From Linum tenue (lineage: Eukaryota > Streptophyta > Magnoliopsida > Malpighiales > Linaceae), in the NCBI GenBank assembly GCA_946122785.1, contig CAMGYJ010000006.1, forward strand, positions 42,056,066 through 42,120,065: a DNA stretch of 64,000 nt, in the 5' to 3' direction. The first letter of the stretch is position 1. Every line of letters begins with the position of its first letter. Shown here one piece after another: positions 34,709-44,665 of this stretch. The notes beneath the pieces are model-generated. The model was given only the letters and a program-made list of their open reading frames with translations, was not told the DNA's origin and did no database searches. A program made the translations under genes and the position numbers.

Positions 34709-35549
34709 AGTGCATAATTAAAATGGTGCAGTTTTGCTCGAGATGACGTCCCTAGCCAATCTTCATGTTCGTGAACTGGGACCATGAAATGCCTTCAATC
34801 TGGGTAAATAAAGGGAGTTGAGCTGAATAAGGGGAGGGGAGAGCCTAGTGCGATAACTTCTTCTTCTTCAAGACTTCTAGAGAGAGAAAGTGACGAGCAA
34901 GGAAGAGGAAAGAGGCTAGGGTTTCATCCAAGCTCAAGGTTTTGGGAATTTCCACCTTCAAGGTTGCTCCCCACACAAAAGGAAGAAAGCTTTCATCTCC
35001 TAGATGGTTTTCTCTTCTCTCCTTTGTGTATTCCTTCTACCTAGTATGGAGTAGTCCTTTATTTCACTTGGGTGTTTGTGAACCCTAACTAGAAGCATGT
35101 GAAAGATTGTATGAATTGAATGATTTGTGTTCGTTGGACGATTGGCTAAGAGAGTCACCTAGGTAGCTTGACTTGTAGCCCCTTAGCCAATTGATGAAAA
35201 GAGTGAACCCGATTAACTTGTTGCGCTTCCCTACGGTTAGCAACCACTTTTGCCATGCACTTTCATTCGGGTTAACTCACCTTTTATAGCTAGTTGGGGG
35301 GAACAATACTCAGGTGAAGCCTTCTCAACTAGTGTTCACACTAATTACTTTTCCAATCACTTTAGTTTTAATCTTAGTTTCCACCAAAAACCACTTGCTA
35401 GATAATATTTCAAACAATCGAAGTAGGTGTACATGGACGACCCGGGTTTGACTTTTAAAAAATATTTACCCTATATTGCACTCGGTTAAGGATTGTACTT
35501 GGGCCTTAGTTGGAATTTTTATTTTTATTTTCGTATTCGGGACGAGTCA
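34680..35549 (+). repeat. 3' LTR of the Athila element, 5'-truncated
   Basis: The match to the 5' LTR begins about ggtcactggatcatgaaaat and ends gagtca. The first roughly 300 bases of the LTR are absent, and a further internal piece after about 35130 is missing compared with the 5' LTR. Confidence 0.8.
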
Positions 35550-35554
35550 GTCAT

Positions 35555-36530
35555 GTGAGGCTTCGGAGCTACATGGGATGGCGTTAAAATCGCCAAGTAC
35601 CACCAAGGGGAGAGAGTCTGCTTGTAGAGCTGGATGATGATACATTCTCGTGAGATCATTTTCTACTTTAGAACCAAGGACACTCAACCCTGTTGTTCAA
35701 CACTGGACTAGGGAGCCTGATATCACCAACAACAAAGGTTTCAGCAGTATCGAAGATCTGAATCTTATTAGCCACTGGAGTAGAGCTCGTCACCCTTTTT
35801 TTGTGGATCCCCTTTAATGATCGACTGTAATTCCCATTAGATGGCAACTGAACTCGAGGATCAGCTTCCTTTGGAGCTAACCATTCAATCATCACGTGCA
35901 GCTCAATTGATCTCACCAAATTTGCTACAACACTGTTCAAGTTTCTGCAAGCCACTTCAGAAGGCATAGGAGACTTCTCAACCCTAACAATCGCATCAGC
36001 CTGTTCTTCCTTACAAGAGTGCCCGAAGATCTTACATTTCTCAAGTCCTAGAGGACGATTACAGTACACCAAGTTGACCAAGAAAGCTGGTTTACAATCC
36101 GGAACTAACTTCAGAGTTTTAGGAAACTTCGATTCTACATTCATCTCAACACAGACCTCCTTAGGAAACCCATTCTTCGCCCTAATCTAGTAGATTGATC
36201 AAACCAGAGTGGAATCCCTAACATGCTGGCCACTTGCTGAGATACTACATATCATAAAAAAAGTGCCAAGGACCACTAGTGAAGACCCACTCCGCTGCAG
36301 GCGCATTTGGGAATTGGAACACGACCAACTTGTCGCTAAAATGGTAAACCCTTACCAGTCCTGACTTTCCCCACAATCGGTTTGCCCATGTTTGGAGTTG
36401 CTTCACAGTAGGCGAAGAGGGAAGAAATTGCCCGACGAGGCTGTGCTCCCATCTAGGATTTCCCTCAAGAAGGAGCTCCTCCAGGATTATGAGTCCGTCA
36501 TCCACAAATTTCCGGCTCGATTTAGACGAG
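35555..36530 (-). pseudogene. LINE 2 ORF1 and start of endonuclease
   Basis: The frame 36505-36245 holds a DUF4283-like domain (RWEHSLVGQFLPSSPTVKQL and VFQFPNAPAAEWVFTSGPWH). 36144-35668 continues ORF1 with a Cys-containing stretch (CNRPLGLEKCKIFGHSC) in place of a clean zinc knuckle. Near 35610-35575 the minus strand reads LPLVVLGDFNAI, the conserved GDFN of the endonuclease, which resumes beyond the Athila insertion at 28726. Stops separate the parts. Confidence 0.75.
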
Positions 36531-36548
36531 TCGATTTTCCTCTACAAT

Positions 36549-36932
36549 TGTAGAAATTATAGAGAGGCGGAAATGGGGAAGGGTTTCCACAGCAGCAAAC
36601 AGCTGGGAACCCTGGTTTATATATCAAAACCAAAACAGAGGTTTACAACGTTCAAATCCGATTTCACTGTTAACCACAACACGTGGCAATCACTGATAAG
36701 CTGAAAGTAAACTAACTACACTTATTTAACGGTCACTACTAAAACGACGACGTCTTCACTAGAGCTTGGCTGAAGTCACGAAACGTATCCCATACTGCGA
36801 ATCGTCTTCAAGCCCAGCTCCCGTTTCGGATGTCTGCAGGAGGGTCTTCGTGTTCCAGCAGCTTGGATTTCCCTCTCTGCATCTTCTCTTCCTGCTTGTT
36901 CCAATCGAGAGTTCCTCCATTCTGCTTCAACA
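36549..36932 (-). repeat. Copia 3' LTR
   Basis: A 384-bp LTR runs from tgtagaaattat to cttcaaca on the plus strand. On the minus strand it starts TGTTGAAG and ends TTCTACA. The adjacent cgcccccacaag (36933-36944), read on the minus strand, is the polypurine tract CTTGTGGGGGCG. Confidence 0.93.
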
Positions 36933-39900
36933 CGCCCCCACAAGTTGGCGCGTATATGTTAATTACGCCCAACTTGCTGAGTAAATAAGTAACACGATAG
37001 CGAGTTAAAGCCTTGGTAAACAAGTCTGCAACCTGTTCTTCACTTCTAACATAGTTAAGTTTAATCAAACCTGATTTCACCCTTTCCCTTGTAACATGAA
37101 CATCTATCTCAATGTGCTTAGTACGTTCATGGTACACAGGGTTCTCTGCTATTTGAATTGCAGACATGTTATCACAAAACACATGAACAGGAGTTGGCAA
37201 TTTCACATCCAACTCCTTCAATAAGCTTTGAAGCCATTGAATTTCACATACCAGGTGAGCTAGTGCTCTGTATTCTGCTTCAGACGATGATCTGGAAACG
37301 GTAGTCTGCTTCTTTGCTCTCCAAGTAATCAGGGATCCTCCCAAGAAGGTACAGTATCCAGAAATTGATTTCCTTGTGTCTGGACAAGCTGCCCAATCAG
37401 CATCACTGTAAGCTTTCAAAACCAAATTATTATCTGATTTGAAATGGAGACCTTGTCCTGGTGATCCTTTCAGATATCTAAGAACTCTATATGCTGCTTG
37501 TAGGTGAGTATCCCTTGGTTCAACTTGGTACTGACATAGCTGGTGAACAGCATAGGCTATGTCTGGTCTTGTTACTGTCAAGTAATTCAATCTCCCAATC
37601 AGACGTTTGTAACACCCTGGATCATCTAGAAGCTTTCCTTCTCTTGCACTGAGCTTCACCTTACAGTCTATAGGACTTTTGCAACTCTTAGAATCAACAT
37701 ATCCTGTATCTTCTAACAAATCCATACAGTACTTCCTCTGGCAAACAGCAATGCCAGAAGCATTTCTACTTATCTCAAGACCTAGAAAGTACTTGAGCTC
37801 TCCCAGATCTTTGATTTTGAAATCTCTCTTCAGGAATGCTTTTACTGCTTCCAAATCTCCCAGTCTTGGACCTGCCAATATTATGTCATCGACATAAACC
37901 AAAACAACTACAATTCTTCCTTGAAACCATCTGATAAACATAGAGTAATCAGAGTTAGACTGAGAAAATCCATTCTTCAGCAGTGTTCCAGTGAGTTTAG
38001 CAAACCACTGTCTACTGGCTTGCTTCAAGCCATATAGGGATTTCTTCAGTTTGCAAACCAATCCCTTTGAATCACCTTCAACTGGATAACCTGGAGGCAA
38101 TTGCATATAAACCTCTTCTTCAAGGTCTCCATGCAGAAATGCATTGGAGACATCCATTTGGTGCAAATTCCAATCCTTTGCTGCTGCAACAGCAAGCAAA
38201 GTTTTAACTGAGTTGTTCTTAGCTACAGGTGAAAAGGTATCCAGGAAGTCTAGTCCATAAATTTGTGTGAATCCCTTTGCAACAAGCCTGGCCTTGTGCC
38301 TTTCTATACTTCCATCAGGTTTAAGTTTAACCTTAAACACCCATTTACACCCAATAGCTCTCTTACCTGGTGGCAACACAACAATATCCCAGGTCTGATT
38401 TTCTAACAGGGCTTGCAACTCTTCATTCATGGCCCTTATCCAACACTCATCCTTCCTTGCCTCATCATAACAACGTGGTTCTATTTCATTGGTGATACTC
38501 ATAGCATATGCCCTGGCTTCTGGTGAAAGCAACTCATATCCCACATATTCTGACATAGGGTACTGAGAAACTGTATTCAAATAGCAATCCTTATATCTAG
38601 CAGGCATGTTTATAGTCCTGCGTGGCCTAGTTCTGACTGTTGGTTCTGCCTCATGTTCTTCAACAGGTTCTATTTCAGGCATTTCTACCTCCATTCCCAC
38701 ATCAAGGTCATGCATATCACTCATATCAGCAAGTTCATTAATTAAATCATGACTACATGATGCATCAGAATCAGAGGTGAGTTTTGATTGACTCGATGAA
38801 GGATGACTACTGACATGTGGGATACTATCTGTGGGGCTAGCTTTACTGTTTGAATGATGATTAGAAGGAGGAATACTGACATGTAAACTTCTATCAGGAG
38901 GGGGACTACTGACATTGGGAATTCTATCATGAGAAGTAATTGGAGTAGGAAAGATAGGGGAATTGTCTTCTTGCTGTGTTTCATTTGAGACTTGTGAATC
39001 AGTGTGTTTGAAAGGAAAGATATCCTCATAGAACATCACATCTCTGGATATAAGAAACTGATGTGAGTTCAAATCAAACAATTTATACCCTTTAATCCCA
39101 GTGGGAATTCCAATGAAGATACATTGCTTTGCTCTAGCATCTAATTTGGTTCTTCCTTGTGCAGGTGTGGTGGCATAAGCCAAACAGCCAAACACCTTGA
39201 GATTGCCAAGGAATGGAGGAATGTGATATAGAATTTCATAGGGTGATTTGTTGTTATGGATAGGAGTAGGCAATCTGTTGATTAGATACACAGCATGAAG
39301 TACACAATCACTCCAAAACTCAAGAGGCACACCTGAATGAAATCTCACAGCCCTAGCAACATTTAAAATGTGCTGGTGTTTTCTCTCTACCCTCCCATTT
39401 TGTTCAGGTGTGTAAACACAGGAGGTTTGGTGTTCAATTCCATTGTTCAAATAGAAATCACACATGTAAAATTCCTTGCCTTGATCACTTCTAACTATTT
39501 GGACTGACTTAGCAAACTGAGTTTGAACCATAGAACAGAAACCAATCAGTAGTTGTCTAGCTTCTGATTTTTGTTTCATCAAATAAATCCAAACAGCTCT
39601 AGAATGATCATCAACAATGGTAAGGAAGTAATGGAAACCATCATGTGATTGTATGGACAGTGGACCCCAGATATCCACATGAATGAGACCAAAGACATTG
39701 GAAGCAACATTGTTACTGGAAGAGAAAGAGAGCCTTTTCTGTCTAGACAAATGACAGTGCTCACAATGTTTAACTTGTTCTAGAGGAATAGAGGGGGTAC
39801 ATTTGTGAATAAGCTGAAATCTACTCTGACTAGGGTGACCTAAACGCCAATGCCATAGATCAATCTTCTGAGGTTCAAAGTTGTAGATGGAAGCAACTTG

Positions 39901-41595
39901 AGAAATAGATGGGCTCTGGTTTTGGGCTGATGGTAGAATGTGATAGAGACCCCTACTTTCTGTCGCCAAACCAATCATCTTGGATGTGATGAGGTCCTGA
40001 ATATGGCAAATGGCAGATTGGAAAAGAAGTGAGATGGGCTGGTCACGAGTTAACTTACTAACTGACACTAGGTTGAACGTGAAACTTGGAACATGAAGAA
40101 CATTGTGTAGGAACAGATCATTTGTGAGCTTGACTGACCCTATATGACTAACTGGAACCTTAGATTGATTAGGCAGATACACAAAGACATCATTTACAGG
40201 AAAACATTGAGTAAATGATTTGATAGAACAAGTTATGTGATCTGATGCACCAGTATCCAAGATCCAATTATGAACTAAATCTGAATGGTTATGAGAAGAC
40301 AGAACAAATTTACCTGCATGACTTGGGAACTTTGGTAGGTAATTTGTCACTGAATGTGACCTGTGATTGATCACTGGACTCTGAGGTGAGGTTGGGGAGT
40401 TGGAACTGGAGGACTGCAGCAGACTTCTAAGTTTGTTCATTTCTTCCATTGTGAAACCTCCTGAACCAGAATGTGTACTGCTTATATCAACCTGCAGGCG
40501 TCCTTCACTCTCTTGCCCTTCCTCACTGCCAGAACCTTGGCCAACTGACCCAGCAAATCGATTCCCTTGAGTTCCTTCCTTCTCAAATCTCTTCCTTTTC
40601 AGTTTCCAGCAGTCCTTAATGACATGATTAGTCTTCTTGCAATAGTTGCAGAACAGTCCTGTTCTTTCAGCTTCTCCTTCTGGTCGATTATATCCCTTAG
40701 CAGGTGAAGCACCTGCCCCTACAGCTAATGCCACAGACTGGCTTGACTTTTGATTCCCAATGCTTCCTTCAGTTTTGATCTTCTGTTCATGTTGCAGAAG
40801 GTAGTCATATGCTGTAGTGACTGTAGGTAAAGGCTTCATCATCAACAATTGAGAGCTGATGTAGTTGTAATCTTCATTCAAACCCTTAAGGAACCTGATT
40901 AAGTAATCAGTATTCTGTTTCTCCTTGAATGCTTCAACAGCTGTACAAGGGTTTGGGTTACCAGGAGCACAGTGACAAGGCACAATAGGATTAAATTGAC
41001 TGTACTCATCCCACAAACCCTTCAAATGGGTGTAGTATTGAGTAACAGTGTTGGTTCCCTGTTTGTAAGCACGCATTTCATCTTCCAAGTTAGATAACTT
41101 GATGGCATTTGCTTGCCCAAAACGATCATTCAGCTCCTTCCAAAGAATCTGTGCATTCTCATGGGTCTGAACACTTCTAGCAATCTCCTTCTCTAAGGAA
41201 TTAGTAATCCAGCAAAGAACAATAGTATTGTTTGCATCCCAAACATTAAACAACTCATGAGAACGATCTGGGGCTGGGATAGATCCATCTATAAAACCCA
41301 GTTTCTGCTTTGTTTTGAGAACAGCCTTCATGGCCCTGGACCACATCTGGTAATTTGACCCATCAAGCACAATGGGTACAATTGATTGCGCCAGATTTTC
41401 ATTAGGATTGATGTAGAAAGGATTACCGAAGGCTGGATCCGTAGATCTGGTTCCCTGATTGTTTGCTGAGCGAGTGCCTTGTGCGTCGTTGTTGAAGCTC
41501 CCAAAGTTGAAAGGGATGTTTGTAGCTCCAGTGCTACCTGATCCGTTGCCGGGAGGTGTATTCGGCGGCGGAGAGTTTGGAGAAGACGACGCCAT
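36808..41595 (-). CDS. Copia gag-pol polyprotein, intact
   Basis: A single 1,595-residue frame starts 22 bases past the LTR. Gag has LDGSNYQMWSRAMKAVL near residue 75. A CCHC knuckle, CNYCKKTNHVIKDC, lies at about residues 315-330. Protease has WILDTGASDH near 445. The integrase zinc finger (HWRLGHPSQSRF to CEHCHLSRQK) lies at about 580-625 and its catalytic part has HVDIWGPL (Asp), VRSDQGKEF (Asp) and YTPEQNGRVERKHQ (Glu). RT starts at WDIVVLPPGKRAIGCKWVFK and has its YVDD box near 1233. RNase H has SDADWAACPDTRKS near 1395 and CDNMSAIQIAENP. All catalytic residues I can check are present. The last 41 or so residues are read from the 3' LTR. The element is probably autonomous and of the broad Ale/Retrofit-like plant Copia type, though the lineage is not certain. 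Confidence 0.95.
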   Translation of the reverse strand: MASSSPNSPPPNTPPGNGSGSTGATNIPFNFGSFNNDAQGTRSANNQGTRSTDPAFGNPFYINPNENLAQSIVPIVLDGSNYQMWSRAMKAVLKTKQKLGFIDGSIPAPDRSHELFNVWDANNTIVLCWITNSLEKEIARSVQTHENAQILWKELNDRFGQANAIKLSNLEDEMRAYKQGTNTVTQYYTHLKGLWDEYSQFNPIVPCHCAPGNPNPCTAVEAFKEKQNTDYLIRFLKGLNEDYNYISSQLLMMKPLPTVTTAYDYLLQHEQKIKTEGSIGNQKSSQSVALAVGAGASPAKGYNRPEGEAERTGLFCNYCKKTNHVIKDCWKLKRKRFEKEGTQGNRFAGSVGQGSGSEEGQESEGRLQVDISSTHSGSGGFTMEEMNKLRSLLQSSSSNSPTSPQSPVINHRSHSVTNYLPKFPSHAGKFVLSSHNHSDLVHNWILDTGASDHITCSIKSFTQCFPVNDVFVYLPNQSKVPVSHIGSVKLTNDLFLHNVLHVPSFTFNLVSVSKLTRDQPISLLFQSAICHIQDLITSKMIGLATESRGLYHILPSAQNQSPSISQVASIYNFEPQKIDLWHWRLGHPSQSRFQLIHKCTPSIPLEQVKHCEHCHLSRQKRLSFSSSNNVASNVFGLIHVDIWGPLSIQSHDGFHYFLTIVDDHSRAVWIYLMKQKSEARQLLIGFCSMVQTQFAKSVQIVRSDQGKEFYMCDFYLNNGIEHQTSCVYTPEQNGRVERKHQHILNVARAVRFHSGVPLEFWSDCVLHAVYLINRLPTPIHNNKSPYEILYHIPPFLGNLKVFGCLAYATTPAQGRTKLDARAKQCIFIGIPTGIKGYKLFDLNSHQFLISRDVMFYEDIFPFKHTDSQVSNETQQEDNSPIFPTPITSHDRIPNVSSPPPDRSLHVSIPPSNHHSNSKASPTDSIPHVSSHPSSSQSKLTSDSDASCSHDLINELADMSDMHDLDVGMEVEMPEIEPVEEHEAEPTVRTRPRRTINMPARYKDCYLNTVSQYPMSEYVGYELLSPEARAYAMSITNEIEPRCYDEARKDECWIRAMNEELQALLENQTWDIVVLPPGKRAIGCKWVFKVKLKPDGSIERHKARLVAKGFTQIYGLDFLDTFSPVAKNNSVKTLLAVAAAKDWNLHQMDVSNAFLHGDLEEEVYMQLPPGYPVEGDSKGLVCKLKKSLYGLKQASRQWFAKLTGTLLKNGFSQSNSDYSMFIRWFQGRIVVVLVYVDDIILAGPRLGDLEAVKAFLKRDFKIKDLGELKYFLGLEISRNASGIAVCQRKYCMDLLEDTGYVDSKSCKSPIDCKVKLSAREGKLLDDPGCYKRLIGRLNYLTVTRPDIAYAVHQLCQYQVEPRDTHLQAAYRVLRYLKGSPGQGLHFKSDNNLVLKAYSDADWAACPDTRKSISGYCTFLGGSLITWRAKKQTTVSRSSSEAEYRALAHLVCEIQWLQSLLKELDVKLPTPVHVFCDNMSAIQIAENPVYHERTKHIEIDVHVTRERVKSGLIKLNYVRSEEQVADLFTKALTRYRVTYLLSKLGVINIYAPTCGGVLKQNGGTLDWNKQEEKMQRGKSKLLEHEDPPADIRNGSWA

Positions 41596-41600
41596 AGCTA

Positions 41601-41617
41601 CTCGTGCTCTGATACCA
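41601..41617 (-). other. Copia primer-binding site
   Basis: On the minus strand, immediately after the 5' LTR, the sequence TGGTATCAGAGCACGAG is complementary to the 3' end of initiator-Met tRNA, as in most plant Copia elements. Confidence 0.85.
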
Positions 41618-42001
41618 TGTAGAAATTATAGAGAGGCGGAAATGGGGAAGGGTTTCCACAGCAGCAAACAGCTGGGAACCCTGGTTTATATATCAAAACC
41701 AAAACAGAGGTTTACAACGTTCAAATCCGATTTCACTGTTAACCACAACACGTGGCAATCACTGATAAGCTGAAAGTAAACTAACTACACTTATTTAACG
41801 GTCACTACTAAAACGACGACGTCTTCACTAGAGCTTGGCTGAAGTCACGAAACGTATCCCATACTGCGAATCGTCTTCAAGCCCAGCTCCCGTTTCGGAT
41901 GTCTGCAGGAGGGTCTTCGTGTTCCAGCAGCTTGGATTTCCCTCTCTGCATCTTCTCTTCCTGCTTGTTCCAATCGAGAGTTCCTCCATTCTGCTTTAAC
42001 A
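41618..42001 (-). repeat. Copia 5' LTR
   Basis: A 384-bp LTR, identical by eye to 36549-36932 except one base close to its right end. It contains the minus-strand TATA-like region around tatatatcaaaac (41684-41697 in plus orientation). Confidence 0.93.
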
Positions 42002-42772
42002 GCAATTCCCAAGAGATCCTCCCAAGTTTTCTGAATCGTAGCTATGGTGGACGAGAAGAACTCAGAGCGGGAGGAGCAGAGAGAGGAAGAAGGAATAGCA
42101 CCACGACGCCGTCAGAACACCGTTGCGGCAGCAGAAAGCACCGATGGCAGGAGGCGCATCGATGGTAGCAATTAGCAAATATATCCGTTATGCAGAGGCT
42201 TAGAGAGAGAGAATTTTGGCGAAGAGAATTTCAATTCACTTTAGGTGTTTGTTTACTTCCCGGTTCAAGTTTGCTTCTCCTAGCTACATCCGTTGACGCT
42301 TTACAATTCTTTGGCTGGCTCATTCTACCTGTTTTGAAAAAAATTAGTTTTTGTATTTGTCCATTTTTTCATTTCTAATAATATCATCCTGAAAAGGGAA
42401 TTTGCTGATCGTACGGGTCATTACATTTCACTAGTGCGTTGTACTTCTGTCTTACGCACTTTTGTAGTTAATTAATGATCGACATGAACCTTCTGTTGTA
42501 GGATTAAGTGTTGGGTTTTTATTTTTTATTTCTAAGAATGTTTGGCCGAAGGGGAAGATGAAAATGAATGAACTTCCGTCAAATTGGATGGATAACTCTC
42601 TTCACTTGCTTTTACAAATTAAACCCCTGGATTTAAAAAAAAAAAAAACTAAAAAGCCCACACGTGTTATTTACCCTTAATATGAGTCTCCATTTTTTAT
42701 CATCACTTTGCTTCATTTTGCTTTTATTTTTCATTATACAAATTATATTTTTATTTTAGAGGAGTATTGATA
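42002..42772. other. LINE 2 5' remnant and spacer
   Basis: 42002-42060 on the minus strand reads TWEDLLG-like sequence, typical of the start of LINE ORF1, and marks the resumed LINE 2. Beyond about 42200 no gene is seen. A plus frame (42038-42171) starting MVDEKNSEREEQREEEG is probably incidental. An A-run of 13 bases lies at about 42637. Confidence 0.45.
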
Positions 42773-43194
42773 GCCTGTTTGGATTGACAAAAAGTAAGAA
42801 ATTGGAAATCCATTTCCAATTCCATTTCCATTTATTATGTTTGGAATAATAAAAAGGTTGAGAATTGAATTCCATTGAGTCTAAAATTTGGAAATTACAA
42901 TTCCTATCAAAAGTGATAGGAATTGAGAGAATGAAGATGGAACTAGTGAGACCCATCAATGTTTTTTATTATTTTATTGACCCGCTATCATTTTACTCTC
43001 TTTCTCTCTCATTCATATTTCATTTTCAAAAATAAAACAAACATATTACATTATTTATTATGGTTAAAAGTGCAATTCATTTCCATAGTTGTAGGAATTA
43101 TACCAAACACTAGAATTGGAAATTGAATTCTATAAAAATAAAAAATAGAATTCCATTTCCATTTTCATTTCTTCCGGAATTGTATCCAAACATG
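42773..43194. mobile_element. MITE-like palindromic element (gcctgtttgga type)
   Basis: The stretch begins gcctgtttggattgac and ends ttgtatccaaacatg, an imperfect inverted repeat. The inside is full of ggaattg/caattcc variants that can pair with each other. This pattern is common in plant MITEs. No clean target duplication could be set, so ends and superfamily are uncertain. Confidence 0.55.
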
Positions 43195-43328
43195 TTGTTA
43201 GAGTTTGGACTTTATTAATATGTTTAAGAATAATTTATGTTATTTTGATATGATCCTTATCTACATAGTATTTAGATCTCCCTACCTCACCCATTTCAAA
43301 GCAAGCAGGGAAAAAACTAAATAGCGAG

Positions 43329-43827
43329 TCATATAATGAGACACTGAAGTAACCAGAAGCTACAAGCTATAATCCACTCCATAAACTCAGCAGGGAAGTC
43401 CATTAAAGCCAACACACAAAAAATATAGGACCAACTAACTGAATCAAATGCTTTCTGCAAGTCAATCTTCACTGCACATCTTGAAGCTACTGTTTCTTTT
43501 TGTAATTTTGTACCTCTTTTTTTGCGCAATCAATAGGTTATTCAGAATAATACGCCCTTTAACAAAAGATGATTGATTTCTACTAATTATGCTTGGAAGG
43601 ACTTGTTGGATCCTGTTCGCTAACACCTTAGCCATAATTTTGTATATCACATGAATACAGGCAATAGGGCGATAAGCAGTCATAGTATCAGCAGTAGGTA
43701 CCTTAAGAGCCAACGTCAGAGATGTTGTGTTTGTGCCTTTAAGAAGTCTTTTTTCACGAAAAATTTCCAGAACTCCTTCACAGATGTCTACTCCAATAAT
43801 CAACCTGTTCTTCTGAAAAAATCCCAC
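43329..43827 (-). pseudogene. Isolated LINE reverse transcriptase fragment
   Basis: Minus-strand frames 43827-43462 and 43529-43329 hold TMTAYRPIACIHVIYKIMAK, LANRIQQVLPSIISRNQSSF and VKGRIILNNLLIAQ, then VKIDLQKAFDSVSWSYIF with the catalytic Asp of RT motif A, and DFPAEFMEWI. Only this central RT part is present. Its right end abuts a Tat gag fragment near 43825. This piece covers the RT region missing from LINE 2, but there is no proof that they belong together. Confidence 0.8.
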
Positions 43828-44478
43828 AAACCATCCCTCCGACCCTTGAGGAGGTTATTATTTGTGCCAAAGGTAAGAGAATGGGTCGTGTTCTCTGTGG
43901 TGAGGTTGGTGACCCCGACAACAATAGTGCTGAATCGGGCGTAATATTCCTTGAGGGTCTCGTGCTCCCTCTTCTTACTACTCATAAGGCGAGAGATATA
44001 TACATTCAGCCTCTTTTGGGAAAAGAACTTGGCCCTTAAGAGAGTGGAGAACTCCTCAAAATTGGTGATCAAGCCGTTGCGCAATTGGGTATACCACTGA
44101 AATGTCACCCCTATGAGAGTGGTGGGGAAAAGCTTGCACATGGTGGCATCAGACGCTCCTACGAATGGCATGGGGATATGGAAAGAGCTAAGGTGATCCT
44201 CCGGGTCAGAGGTCCCGTAGTACTCTGGGAGATGATGGGGTAGTTGAAAATTAGGAGGATTAGGCTGTTATAGAATGGAGTGGGGTGAGCGGCTTCCTAC
44301 ATCCAGGATCCTCGAAGTACCAGGGTGTGAGATGCACCTCGAGGTAGGAGAGATCTTCTAGTCGGGGAGGAGGTCGTGTCACTGACGTTCCATTGGGGTT
44401 GGACGATGTCCCGGGAGTCTCAGGAAGGTGCCTGGAGCTAGTATGATGCCCATTTGGCGGAGCAGCGAATGTCAACAT
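43800..44478 (-). pseudogene. Tat-type gag fragment (second copy)
   Basis: Frames 44478-44260 and 44171-43800 carry APPNGHHTSSRHLPETPGTS and RLEDLSYLEVHLTPWYFEDP, then FQWYTQLRNGLITNFEEFST and KREHETLKEYYARFSTIVVG. They match the gag at 58728-59582. The piece follows a Tat LTR and primer site (44646-45754) on the minus strand, so it is the start of a further Tat internal region, cut off near 43825 where LINE sequence begins. A frameshift separates the two frames. Confidence 0.8.
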
Positions 44479-44645
44479 ATGAACCTAAGCTTTGAGTAAC
44501 TCGATCTAAGCTTGCAAGTCTTCATAGTAGAGTTGGACAGTTGTCTCCTTGCTTTGATCGCTTCCGGCTTGGGGATGAGGGGAGTTCCGAGAATCCATCA
44601 CGAATAAGATGTAAGCATCGGAATTTCTCCAAGCCTTACTCCGAG

Positions 44646-44663
44646 GTCCCACGGTGGGCGCCA
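44646..44663 (-). other. Primer-binding site after the Tat LTR
   Basis: Plus strand gtcccacggtgggcgcca; on the minus strand this is TGGCGCCCACCGTGGGAC, a standard Tat-lineage primer site form, placed two bases after the LTR end. Confidence 0.75.
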
Positions 44664-44665
44664 AT

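Larger units (their letters stand above)
28727..35549 (+). mobile_element. Athila-type gypsy element, internally deleted
   Basis: The element starts tgattcgggtcaaaatgc and ends gagtca, with the perfect 5-bp duplication gtcat at 28722-28726 and 35550-35554. It has a 5' LTR (28727-31666, itself carrying a nested solo LTR), a primer site, gag, partial RT and RNase H, and a 3' LTR lacking its first part. Integrase and the extra 3' region of Athila are gone: the RNase H frame runs straight into mid-LTR sequence at about 34680. It sits in the LINE 2 endonuclease frame, which resumes on both sides. Confidence 0.88.
36549..42001 (-). mobile_element. Young, near-intact Ty1/Copia element
   Basis: The element is 5,453 bp long, with two 384-bp LTRs, an initiator-Met primer site and one uninterrupted gag-pol frame. 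By eye the LTRs differ at one position only, near their outer (minus-strand 5') end (cttcaaca against ctttaaca), which implies a recent insertion. Flanks are acaat (36544-36548) and gcaat (42002-42006), a 5-bp duplication with one mismatch. It lies in ORF1 of LINE 2 and appears to be the youngest insertion in the window. Confidence 0.95.
24600..42200 (-). mobile_element. Second L1-type LINE, target of three LTR insertions
   Basis: Minus-strand LINE pieces can be joined across insertions: ORF1 start near 42050-42002 and 36548-36245, ORF1 rest and endonuclease start 36144-35555, endonuclease to RT zinc-binding domain 28726-26388, and a possible tail 24816-24600. The insertions are a solo LTR (24817-26387), an Athila element (28727-35549) and a Copia element (36549-42001), each with 5-bp flanking duplications. 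The RT palm is missing: the frame passes from GPDGASATAGFF almost directly to the GSPIPL block, so this copy was already defective. The outer ends are approximate. Confidence 0.75.

Noticed and set aside
41459..41773. Plus-strand 104-codon frame across the Copia 5' LTR
   Set aside because: It is antisense to the gag start and LTR; the same residues appear antisense to the other LTR at 36489-36704.
42038..42171. Plus-strand frame MVDEKNSEREEQREEEG as a small gene
   Set aside because: The opposite strand fits the start of LINE ORF1 and no plant family matches the plus frame.
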